Shown here: positions 49,299 to 57,531 of the stretch, one piece after another
How the letters are laid out: each line of letters opens with the position of its first letter
Position numbering within the stretch: the first letter of the stretch is position 1
NCBI GenBank assembly: GCA_965228975.1
Contig: OZ245851.1
Location: 2,232,001-2,296,000 of the forward strand
Origin: JAJFJD01 sp965228975
GTDB lineage: Bacteria; Pseudomonadota; Alphaproteobacteria; UBA8366
Direction of reading: 5' to 3'
Length of the DNA: 64,000 bases
Program-made: the position numbers and the translations under genes
Notes under the pieces: generated by a model
Databases searched by the model: none
The model's input: only the letters and a program-made list of their open reading frames with translations
Told to the model about the DNA's origin: nothing

Positions 49299-50906
49299 TC
49301 AGTGCTGTTCCGCTTTCATCATGTCGGCGGCTTTCTCCGCGATCATGATGGTCGGCGCGTTGGTGTTGCCCGACACGAGATTGGGCATGATCGACGCATC
49401 GACGACACGCAATCCTTCCAGACCGTGCACCTTGAGTTGATCGCTGACGACGGCCATCGGGTCAGACCCCATCTTACAGGTGCCCACGGGGTGGTAGAGC
49501 GTCGCGCCGGTTTGCCGCGCGAAGTCGAGTATTTCGTCGTCGGTCGAGCAGTCGGGTCCGGGCAAGGTCTCGGCATCGACATATTGCGACAAGGGCGCCG
49601 CGGAAATCAGCTTCCGGCCAATCCGCATCCCGGCAACCAGGGTTGCCCGGTCCATTTCCTCGGACAGGAAGTTCGGGCGGATCGCCGGCGCATCGAACGG
49701 GTCGGCGGATTTGATATGGATGGTACCCCGGCTTTCCGGACGCAACTGGCACGGACCGATGGTGAGGCCCGGTTCGCGGTCGAGGATGCGCTTCTTCGGG
49801 TCCTTGAAACTGGCATGCGCGATGTGGAATTGCAGGTCCGGCGACGCAACCTCGGGCCGCGATCTCACGAAACCGTATACGATTCCGGCGGTGTAGGTCA
49901 GGATGCCGCGCCGCCCGAAGGCATATTTCAGCACTTCGCCGACCATCGACAGGCCGCGCGTCTGCTCGTTCAAGGTGATCGGCCGGTTGATCCGCGCGAC
50001 GATCCGGGCGACGTAGTGATCCTGTTCATTCTCGCCGACGCCGGGCAGCTCGTGATGCACGGCGATGCCGTGTTGGCGCAACACGTCGGGACGGCCGACG
50101 CCCGAGAGTTCCAAAATCTGCGGCGATTGCACCGCCCCCGCCGATAGGACCACCTCGCGCCCGGCTCGCGCTTCGGTCTCGCTGCCGCCCTTGTCGTACA
50201 CGACGCCTACGGCCCGTTTCCCGTCGAAGACGATCCGTTTGGTATGCGCATCGGTCTCTATATGCAGGTTCGGGCGGTCCCGCACCGGATTGAGGTAGGC
50301 GATAGCGGTACTGTTGCGGCGGCCGTCTTTCTGCGTGACCTGGAAATACCCGAAACCGTCCTGCGACGCGCCGTTGTAATCGGGATTGCGCGGATACCCG
50401 AGGCCATCGGCGGTTTCAATCACCGCGTCCAGCAATTCGTGACTTTCGCGCATGTCGGCGACGTTCAACGGGCCGCCCGTGCCGCGATAGTCCGACAGAT
50501 TGGTTTCCCGGTTTTCCGATTTCTTGAAGTAGCTCAGCACGTCGTCATAGGACCAGCCGCGATTGCCGAGCTGCGCCCAGCCGTCATAGTCGAGCGCGTT
50601 GCCGCGGACATAGAGCATGCCGTTGATCGAACTCGATCCGCCCAGGACGCGCCCGCGCGGGATCGGGATCGGGCGGTTATACGTGTACGGATCCGGTTCG
50701 GAATCGAACAGCCAGTTCAAGCCCGGCATCGCCATCGTTTTGATGTAGCCGATCGGGATATGGATCCACGGGTTGCTGTCCTTGCCGCCGGCCTCGAGCA
50801 GCAGCACGCGCACCGACGGGTCTTCCGTCAGACGGTTGGCCAGCGCACAGCCGGCGGAACCGGCGCCGACGACGATGTAATCATAGGAAACAGGTTGGGA
50901 GGACAT
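49299..50906 (-). CDS. GMC-family FAD oxidoreductase (choline/alcohol dehydrogenase-like)
   Basis: This FAD-dependent glucose-methanol-choline oxidoreductase (535 aa) has the dinucleotide motif VVGAGSAGCALA at its N terminus, the GMC signature region RGRVLGGSSSINGMLYVRG, a second signature around SAGAVQSPQILELSGVG, and the active-site His in LYHPVGTCKMG followed by SGNTNAPTIMIAEKAADM. It oxidises a primary or secondary alcohol to aldehyde or ketone. There is no signal peptide. Together with the MaoC-like dehydratase it forms a small two-gene unit. Confidence 0.92.
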   Translation of the reverse strand: MSSQPVSYDYIVVGAGSAGCALANRLTEDPSVRVLLLEAGGKDSNPWIHIPIGYIKTMAMPGLNWLFDSEPDPYTYNRPIPIPRGRVLGGSSSINGMLYVRGNALDYDGWAQLGNRGWSYDDVLSYFKKSENRETNLSDYRGTGGPLNVADMRESHELLDAVIETADGLGYPRNPDYNGASQDGFGYFQVTQKDGRRNSTAIAYLNPVRDRPNLHIETDAHTKRIVFDGKRAVGVVYDKGGSETEARAGREVVLSAGAVQSPQILELSGVGRPDVLRQHGIAVHHELPGVGENEQDHYVARIVARINRPITLNEQTRGLSMVGEVLKYAFGRRGILTYTAGIVYGFVRSRPEVASPDLQFHIAHASFKDPKKRILDREPGLTIGPCQLRPESRGTIHIKSADPFDAPAIRPNFLSEEMDRATLVAGMRIGRKLISAAPLSQYVDAETLPGPDCSTDDEILDFARQTGATLYHPVGTCKMGSDPMAVVSDQLKVHGLEGLRVVDASIMPNLVSGNTNAPTIMIAEKAADMMKAEQH

Positions 50907-51017
50907 GGGCGCTTCCGAACATTCATTCTTATTCGATTGCGCCTATTAGATACCGAAATGTCCGCGCCGTCAGCCGGGACGTTTGCCGTCCCCGCCGACG
51001 GTTCAACACGGTTGTGG

Positions 51018-51197
51018 CTATCCCTTCGGTCCCGCGAGCAGCCAGATGAGCAAACCCAATACCGGAAGGAGCAGGATCACGACGATCCAAATCACCTTGG
51101 CGCCTGTGCCGGCGTCACTTTGAATTATTTTCACGATCGCCCAGACATTGGCGATCAGAATGATCAAGCCAAGAATTCCACCGACTTCAATTCCCAT
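51018..51197 (-). CDS. Small PLD-nuclease-N-terminal-like (PLDc_N) membrane protein
   Basis: This 59-aa protein, MGIEVGGILGLIILIANVWA at its start, has two hydrophobic helices joined by KIIQSDAGTGAKVIW and ends LAGPKG. This is the PLDc_N pattern seen at the N terminus of cardiolipin synthases and as free small membrane proteins. AGGGGAAC-like purines precede the ATG. Role unknown. It stands alone between the GMC oxidoreductase and the frameshifted PrpD gene. Confidence 0.75.
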   Translation of the reverse strand: MGIEVGGILGLIILIANVWAIVKIIQSDAGTGAKVIWIVVILLLPVLGLLIWLLAGPKG

Positions 51198-51249
51198 ATT
51201 TCAGTTCCCCTGTTCCATATGGTACGTGCCCCCAGATAAAATGACGCGC

Positions 51250-52595
51250 CTAACCGCGCGCAACGAGCCGAACGTAGTCCTCCATCGCGCCGTTATCAAA
51301 CTCCCGCAGCACGCTGAATAGCGCCGCGCTGTCCTGCTCGCCCAGCACGGGCACGACAAGCCCGTCGAACTTCACGCGCATGTCGTCCCAGCTCATCGGA
51401 TTGTCCGGATTGCCCAATGCGAGCGGCGTATCGGAGTCCAGCGACGAACCGTCGGTGAAGTGAACCTCGATCCGCGCGGACCGCACGTCGCGGCCCTCGT
51501 CCGGCACCAGTTCGACCCGGCTGACGAGATTCTGCAGCGACGGGTCCTTGACCCGTTCGTCGGCGAAATCGTTGGCGGTCGCCATATGGCCTTGCAGCCC
51601 CAGTGCCGCGCAATACGCCGTGCTGATTTGCCTTCGAGACCGGTCTGCGGTCCTGGCTTGCCTGCCATCTGGATGCAGAACGGGCTGACCTGCACGCGGA
51701 CGCCTTCGATCTCCCGTCCTTGAACGGCATCCGATACCTTGCGCGCGGAATCGATGACCGGATGCGTCAATAAACAAGACGCATAGGGCTTGAAGGTGTT
51801 TTGGGTGATTTCCCATTGGCCGGCCGGATCGAAAGGCCGGAAGGCCGCCGACCCGTCCTGGATCAGCGCCTGCGCCAACGGCCCTTCTTCTTCGATCAGA
51901 TTCTCCGCCGCGACAAAGCCCTCGGCCGCAAGTTCGGCCGCAAGGATTCCGTTCAATGCCGCCTTCCCTGCATGGAAAGGTTTAGACATCGTGCCGAAAG
52001 ACCCGATCAAGCCGCCGACCTGCGTCGCAGCGGCCCCCAACGCGTTGCGAATGCCTGCCTCGTCCAGGCCCAACAGGACGCTCGCAGTGGTTGCCGCGCC
52101 GAGGCAGCCGAATACGCCGGTCGAATGGAAGCCGCGTTCATTGGCGGCTTGGCCAAGCCCGCCGCTGCCCAAGCGTGCGGCGGTCTCGAACCCGACGATA
52201 TAGGCTGCCAGGATGTCGCGCTCGTCCACACCGTGATGCAGTCCCAGCGCCAAGGCGGTGTTCCAGGTCGGACTAGACAGATGCGCGACCGCCCCGACAT
52301 GCGTGTCGTCATAGTCGAGGCAATGCCCCAAAGTCGCGTTGACCAGCGCCGCCGCGGCCGGCGCGGCCTTACCGCCCAGCAACAATTGCGCATTGCCGGT
52401 CGTGCCCCATTTAGCGGCGACCTGGCGAACCGTCTGCCCGGCTCCTTCGGCATGCGCTCCGATCCCCACGCCGACCGTGTCGACGAGGCACATCCGGGCG
52501 GCATCGATCACCTCGGTCGGGAAATTCCGGCCGCGCGCGGTCGCGATGAACGCACCGGCACGGTCCGCATTCGGCGTCTGTGTGGTCTTGGTCAT
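51250..52595 (-). pseudogene. MmgE/PrpD-family protein (2), frameshifted
   Basis: A second MmgE/PrpD gene reads in one frame from 52595 through the active-site block LGHCLDYDDTHVGAV and down to GLEGKS, then loses homology. The expected C-terminal third continues in another frame with STAYCAALGLQGHMATANDF down to the stop at 51250. The two join at about 51626, where the minus-strand reads AAATCAGC and a reading with AAATTCAGC would restore GKFSTAY. A single missing T explains the break. It could be a real mutation or a sequencing error. The start overlaps the stop of the upstream CaiB gene by 4 bp, so it is the last gene of that operon. Confidence 0.85.
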
Positions 52596-53821
52596 GGCGT
52601 TACGACTCCTGCTTTCTTGAGCGTGTCGCGCTCATCGTCGGAATAGCCGAGATCGGCCAATACTTCGTCGGTGTCCGCGCCCAATTCCGGCGCGGCGGTA
52701 CGGCCGTCCCGCGTCAATCCCGCCCGTGCGAAGGGGCTGACCAGATGCGGCAAGCGTCCTTCCATCGGATGGTCATAATACTCGATGTTCCCGCGGGCCG
52801 CGACGACCGGCTCGGCCAGCGCCTCGTCCGGCGCATTGATCGCAGAGATCGGAATCTGATGCTCCTCCATCACCGCCAGCAGACCGGCGCGGTCGTGTGT
52901 GTTGCAATACGCTTCGATGGCCTCGCGGAAGAGCCCCGCGCGCTCGCCGTGATCGCTGTGCCGGTCTTCGAGCCCCTCGTCCGCGAAGATAAGGTCCTGC
53001 CGCCCGATCACCTCGCAGAACTGCGCCCAGTTGTGGGCCTCCAGCAGTGAGACAGCCACGGGCTTGCCGTCCTTGCATCGGTAGGTGTTGTAGCGGGGGT
53101 TCGCGCCGAACGCCTCCAGCATCGGCAATCCGGCTCCGCCGGCGAGACGCGACATGCCGCCGGTCAGGACGATATTGCACATGTACAAGAGACTATCGAA
53201 CATCGAGAGGTCGAGATAACAGCCCTCGCCGCTGTCCTTGCGCCGCATCAACGCCGCCAGCACGCCGATGGCCGCCATCGCCGCCGCCGCATAGTCGGCC
53301 GACTGGAAACCCGGCACCGACGGCACCGGCTCGCGCTCCAGATTCATCCCCATCAGGCCGGTCATCGATTGGATCACCAGATCGTGCCCCGGCACCCGCG
53401 CCAGCGGGCCGTCCTGCCCGTATCCGCTGATCGAGCAATAGACCAGCGCCGGATTGACCGCCTTCGCCGCCGCGTAATCGATCTTGAGCTTGCCGGTCAC
53501 GCCGGGCCGGAAGGATTCAAGCACCACATCCGACGTCTCGAACAAGCGGTAGGCGACCTCGCGCCCCTTGTCCGAGGCCAAATCCAAGGCGATCGCGCGC
53601 TTGTTGGTGTTGACGCTGTTGAAGTAGACGCTGCTGTCCTTGTAGTTCGGCGGATTGTGCCGCGCGTAATCGCCGACGCCCGGCTGCTCGATCTTGATCA
53701 CATCTGCGCCGAAATCGGCGAGCAGTTGTGCGCACCACGGCCCCGGCAGCAGCCGGCTGAAATCGGCGACCTTGATCCCCGCAAGCGGCAGATGGGCATT
53801 CTTCTTGTCGTTATCGGTCAT
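52592..53821 (-). CDS. CaiB/BaiF (class III) CoA-transferase (2)
   Basis: This family III CoA-transferase (409 aa) begins LPLAGIKVADFSRLLPGPW, followed by DFGADVIKIEQPG and ALDLASDKGREVAYRLF. The catalytic Asp lies in FQSADYAAAAMAAIG and the GEGCYLDLSMFDS block follows. It is in the middle of a five-gene minus-strand operon: two hydrolases, crotonase, this gene and the frameshifted PrpD. It presumably activates an organic acid substrate to the CoA ester for the crotonase. Confidence 0.88.
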   Translation of the reverse strand: MTDNDKKNAHLPLAGIKVADFSRLLPGPWCAQLLADFGADVIKIEQPGVGDYARHNPPNYKDSSVYFNSVNTNKRAIALDLASDKGREVAYRLFETSDVVLESFRPGVTGKLKIDYAAAKAVNPALVYCSISGYGQDGPLARVPGHDLVIQSMTGLMGMNLEREPVPSVPGFQSADYAAAAMAAIGVLAALMRRKDSGEGCYLDLSMFDSLLYMCNIVLTGGMSRLAGGAGLPMLEAFGANPRYNTYRCKDGKPVAVSLLEAHNWAQFCEVIGRQDLIFADEGLEDRHSDHGERAGLFREAIEAYCNTHDRAGLLAVMEEHQIPISAINAPDEALAEPVVAARGNIEYYDHPMEGRLPHLVSPFARAGLTRDGRTAAPELGADTDEVLADLGYSDDERDTLKKAGVVTP

Positions 53822-53847
53822 TGCGGGTCCCGTTCATTCCAATCAAT

Positions 53848-54630
53848 TCATTTCCCTTTGAAGGTCGCCTGACGCTTCTCGAGAAACGCGCCGATCCCTT
53901 CCTTACGGTCCTCGGTCTCGTAAATTGAGGTTACGACGAAGGCTTCATAGTCGAGCGCCGACGTCAGGTCCATCTGCATGCCGTTGTAGACGACCCGCTT
54001 GATGAAGGCGTGGCTGAGCGGTGCCCGCGTCGCATAGAGATCGACGATCTCCTTCGCCCGCGCCAGCGCGCCGCCCTTTGGCGTCAACTCGTTCACCAAT
54101 CCGAACCGATAGGCGGCGTCCGCATCGATCGGCTCTGCGGCCAGCATGATTTCCAGCGCACGTGCCGTGCCGACGATACGCGGCAGACGTTGCGTCCCGC
54201 CCGCGCCCGCGACGGTGCCGATCCGGGCGCTGGTGATCGCGAAGCTCGAATCCTCCGCCGCGATCCGCAGATCGCAGGCCAGCGCGAATTCGCAGCCGCC
54301 GGTCATACAGAAGCCTTCGATAGCGGCGATCACCGCCTTGGCGTTTTCCTCGAAGGAGCGGCATAGACGGTGCCAGCGGCGCATATAGGCATGCGTCTCC
54401 CCGGGCGAACTGAGCGCCTGCGCGTCGTTCAAATCGGCCCCGGCGGAAAAGAACTTCTCGCCGCCGGTGACGATGATGCCGCGCACCTCGGAATCGGCCT
54501 CGGCGGCCGCGGCGGCGTGCATCATCTCGTCCATGACGACGGTGCTGATCGCATTCCGCTTGTCCGGCCGGTTGAAGGTGATGATGAAAGCCGGGCCTTC
54601 CTTTGCCGTCGTGATGGTTTCATACGCCAT
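53848..54630 (-). CDS. Crotonase-family protein (enoyl-CoA hydratase/isomerase)
   Basis: This crotonase-fold protein (260 aa) has the oxyanion-hole segments FSAGADLND and CMTGGCEFALACD. The first catalytic Glu of enoyl-CoA hydratase is present (E114 in GGCEFA), but the position of the second is Ser134 (in AITSARIG). Classical hydration of 2-enoyl-CoA needs both, so isomerase, hydrolase or another crotonase reaction is possible. It lies between a CaiB gene and an alpha/beta hydrolase gene, spaced by 26 and 18 bp. Confidence 0.85.
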   Translation of the reverse strand: MAYETITTAKEGPAFIITFNRPDKRNAISTVVMDEMMHAAAAAEADSEVRGIIVTGGEKFFSAGADLNDAQALSSPGETHAYMRRWHRLCRSFEENAKAVIAAIEGFCMTGGCEFALACDLRIAAEDSSFAITSARIGTVAGAGGTQRLPRIVGTARALEIMLAAEPIDADAAYRFGLVNELTPKGGALARAKEIVDLYATRAPLSHAFIKRVVYNGMQMDLTSALDYEAFVVTSIYETEDRKEGIGAFLEKRQATFKGK

Positions 54631-54648
54631 TGCCGTTTCCTTCCCTGC

Positions 54649-55437
54649 TTATCCACTGTCGGCGGTGAAGAAGTCGATCAACACCGCATTGACCGTCGCC
54701 GCCTGCTCATACTGCATCCAATGCCCCGCCCCCGGGACCATGTCGACCCGCACATCGGGCCGCGCCGTCCGGATATGTGCGATCCGCCGCTCATGCGACG
54801 GATAGAGCACGGTGTCATGCTCGCCCAACAGGATTTGCAGCGGCGCGTCGATGCGCCGTATCTCGTCGAGCAGGCAATCGTACCGGCTGACACTGCGGCT
54901 GTGAAATCGGGTATTCGCGATGTTTTCGAGCTGCATATCGACGGTTTCGTCGCTTACCGATGCCGGATGATGCAGCATCAACGCCAGCAGGTTATGCCGC
55001 ACGATGTCCCGGATTTCGGCGTCGGATGCGTCGTCCGGCGGCATCTTGCGGTAGGCCGGATTGCCTTCCCGGATCGACTTCAAGCCACCGGGTGAGATCA
55101 AGGAGACCCTGTCGAAACGGCCGGGAAGCGCCGCCGCAACATACGCCCCGATCAAGCCGCCGAAGGAGAACCCCAGCAGATACGCCGGGCCGTCCGGCAG
55201 CAGCGCATCGATCGACCGGATGCAAAGATCCACATAGGCCTCGGGCGGCATCTTCTCGTCGGCGATCGGGGTACGGCCGAACCCCGGCAGATCGGCCGCA
55301 TACACCGAAAAATGCACACCCAGCGCATCGATATTGCGGGCCCAATGGTTCGAGGACCCGACACCGCCATGAAGCATGATCAGCGGCGGCCCATCGCCGC
55401 GCCGCACCGCATGCAAGTCTGGGGAGATGTCACCCAT
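54649..55437 (-). CDS. Alpha/beta-fold hydrolase, tandem copy 1 (MhpC-like)
   Basis: This hydrolase (262 aa) has the oxyanion motif PLIMLHGGVGSSNHWARN, nucleophile elbow LLGFSFGGLIGAY, acid in ILLGEHDTVLYP and catalytic His in GAGHWMQYEQ, typical of meta-cleavage-product hydrolases such as MhpC/BphD, which cut C-C bonds of ring-opened aromatics. It is paralogous to the next gene upstream, from which it is separated by 24 bp. The substrate is unknown. Confidence 0.85.
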   Translation of the reverse strand: MGDISPDLHAVRRGDGPPLIMLHGGVGSSNHWARNIDALGVHFSVYAADLPGFGRTPIADEKMPPEAYVDLCIRSIDALLPDGPAYLLGFSFGGLIGAYVAAALPGRFDRVSLISPGGLKSIREGNPAYRKMPPDDASDAEIRDIVRHNLLALMLHHPASVSDETVDMQLENIANTRFHSRSVSRYDCLLDEIRRIDAPLQILLGEHDTVLYPSHERRIAHIRTARPDVRVDMVPGAGHWMQYEQAATVNAVLIDFFTADSG

Positions 55438-55461
55438 TGCCGAGCGGTCCGCCCAGGGCCG

Positions 55462-56265
55462 TCAGCCCGTGCCCTTGAAGAAGTCGATGAGATGCGCGTT
55501 CACCTGCGGCGCATTCTCATAAGCAGACCAGTGCCCGGCCTTCTCGATCCGGTGAAGGCGCAGATCGGGCACGACCTCGCGGATCTGCCCGATCATCTCA
55601 TCGGCGGGCCGGAAATCGAAATCGTCCTTCTCGCCCCACAGCACCATCAACGGACAGGTGATCTTCGCCAGGTTTTCCCGCAATCCGCCGCCCCGGCTCA
55701 CCTTGCGGCTGTCGAACCGCGTCCGGTCCACGCAATAACGCTGGATCGCCATGGCTTCCTCGTCCACGGATTCCGGAAAGAACAACATATGCTGCAGCAA
55801 GTTGTGGCGGATCGTCTGCCGCATCAGGTCTTCGTCGCCGAAGGCCGCCTTATAGCTCATCATGTTGCGGATGCCGGTATCGCGCGGCGGGAACCCGCCC
55901 GGCGAGATGATCGCGAGATGGCTGACCTGCTCCTTCAACCGCCCGGCCAGATAGGTGCAGATCGCGCCGCCGAAGGAAAAACCGACCAGGCGGAGCGCCT
56001 GCTCCGTGCCGAAGCGGTCGACGATCTGCTGGTAGACGATCTCGAGATAGGCCTCGCCGGACATGGTCTTGTCGATCGCCGCGGACTCGCCGTAGGACGG
56101 CAGATCGAACGCATGCACGGTAAAATGTTCGGCCAATGCCGGGACGTTGCGCACCCAGTGCCGCCAGCAGCCATACCCGCCATGCAGCATGACCACGGGC
56201 GGCCCGTCACCCTCCACATGGGCGGCCATGACGGGCCGCGCAATATCGGTCTCGGCGTTAGACAT
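55462..56265 (-). CDS. Alpha/beta-fold hydrolase, tandem copy 2 (MhpC-like)
   Basis: This hydrolase (267 aa) has PVVMLHGGYGCWRHWVRN, nucleophile elbow LVGFSFGGAICTYL, acid near LWGEKDDFDFRP, and His in EKAGHWSAYENAPQVN. It resembles its downstream neighbour (ISPGG, RHNLL and a closing NAxLIDFF segment are shared), so the pair arose by tandem duplication. It is the first gene of the minus-strand operon, and starts 107 bp from the divergent acyl-CoA dehydrogenase gene. Confidence 0.85.
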   Translation of the reverse strand: MSNAETDIARPVMAAHVEGDGPPVVMLHGGYGCWRHWVRNVPALAEHFTVHAFDLPSYGESAAIDKTMSGEAYLEIVYQQIVDRFGTEQALRLVGFSFGGAICTYLAGRLKEQVSHLAIISPGGFPPRDTGIRNMMSYKAAFGDEDLMRQTIRHNLLQHMLFFPESVDEEAMAIQRYCVDRTRFDSRKVSRGGGLRENLAKITCPLMVLWGEKDDFDFRPADEMIGQIREVVPDLRLHRIEKAGHWSAYENAPQVNAHLIDFFKGTG

Positions 56266-56372
56266 CGTCGCTCAAATCCTCCCGACCTGACACACATCGA
56301 ATACGGCGCTAGACTCGGCCCGGAGAATACAACAAAGACACAACGGGCAAAAACCGTGGGAGGACGCGCCTG

Positions 56373-57527
56373 ATGGAGTTCGCGCTCACCGAAGAACAAA
56401 CCCTCATCCAGGAATCGGCGCGGCGCATGGTCGAGCGCGATATCCAGCCGATCCTGGACGCGAACGACCCGGATACGTCGCTGCCGAAGGCCGAGCTCCT
56501 CAAAATCTACGCGATCCTGAACGAACAGGGCTTGATGGCCCCGCGCCTGTCCGAGGCGGACGGCGGCAGCGGCATGCCGATGGTGACCTACGGCATGTTC
56601 TACGAAGCATTGCCGCCTTGGGTCGCGATTTCGCTGATGGGCCACGAATGCACCATCGCGCGTATCCATGCCGAGGCGACGCCGGAACAGCGCGAGCGTT
56701 TCCTGCCCGCCCTGTTCGCCGGCGACGGTATTTGCGGCACGGCCACGACCGAACCCGGCGCGGGATCGGACCCGCGCGGCGTCAGCACCCGGATGCGGAT
56801 CGAGGGCGACGAGGTGGTCATTAACGGCCGCAAGATGTGGATCACAAACGGGTCCGTCGCCGACGTTCTCGCCGTCACCTGCGTAGACGATGTCGACGAG
56901 AAGGGCCGCACGACCTTGAAGCGGGTCATCGTCGAGCAGGAGAAGCAGCCCTTCGAAATCCGCGAGATCGACACCTTCGGCCTGAAACAGGGCCATTTGT
57001 CCGAAGCGGTGTTCGAGGATTACCGTGTGCCGCGAGAGAACCTGCTGGAATCCGGCGGCGACGCGGCGCGCATGCTGACCGTGACCTGGAACGGCAACCG
57101 GCCGCTGGTTGGTCTCGCCGGCGTCCATCTGGCGCAGAAGGCGTTCGACCTCGCCCGGGAATACGCCGGCGTGCGGACCCAATTCGGCAAACCGATCGCG
57201 GGGCACCAACTGGTCCAGAAGAATCTGGCGGATATCGAGACCGCCGTCGTGACCAGCCGCCTGTTGTGTTACAGCGCGCTGGAAGCGCTCGACCGCGGCG
57301 ACCGGTCCAACGGCATCTCGGCGATGGCGAAACGCTACGCCACGACCGCTTGCGAGCAGGCGATCAACTTGGCCATGCATATCCACGGCGGAATGGGCAT
57401 CGCCTGCGAGACCGGGCTGGAACGGCTGCTGCGCGACTGCCGCATGCTGCCGGTGCCCGACGCCACCAACGAAATCCTGACCCTGATCCAGGGGCGGGAG
57501 ATCACCGGCACCGCGGCCTTCCGGTAA
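56373..57527 (+). CDS. Acyl-CoA dehydrogenase family protein
   Basis: This flavoprotein (384 aa) has the acyl-CoA dehydrogenase layout: helical N terminus (FALTEEQTLIQESARRMV), FAD/substrate strand CGTATTEPGAGSDPRG, KMWITNGSVADV, the RTQFGKPIAGHQLVQ region, and HIHGGMGIACETGLERLLRD. At the place of the usual catalytic Glu (YEGT) the sequence reads PDATNEIL, so Asp or a Glu elsewhere must act. GGGAGGA precedes the ATG. It is followed after 4 bp by a two-domain CaiB protein, suggesting that CoA activation and dehydrogenation are coupled steps. Confidence 0.9.
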   Translation: MEFALTEEQTLIQESARRMVERDIQPILDANDPDTSLPKAELLKIYAILNEQGLMAPRLSEADGGSGMPMVTYGMFYEALPPWVAISLMGHECTIARIHAEATPEQRERFLPALFAGDGICGTATTEPGAGSDPRGVSTRMRIEGDEVVINGRKMWITNGSVADVLAVTCVDDVDEKGRTTLKRVIVEQEKQPFEIREIDTFGLKQGHLSEAVFEDYRVPRENLLESGGDAARMLTVTWNGNRPLVGLAGVHLAQKAFDLAREYAGVRTQFGKPIAGHQLVQKNLADIETAVVTSRLLCYSALEALDRGDRSNGISAMAKRYATTACEQAINLAMHIHGGMGIACETGLERLLRDCRMLPVPDATNEILTLIQGREITGTAAFR

Positions 57528-57531
57528 GCCG

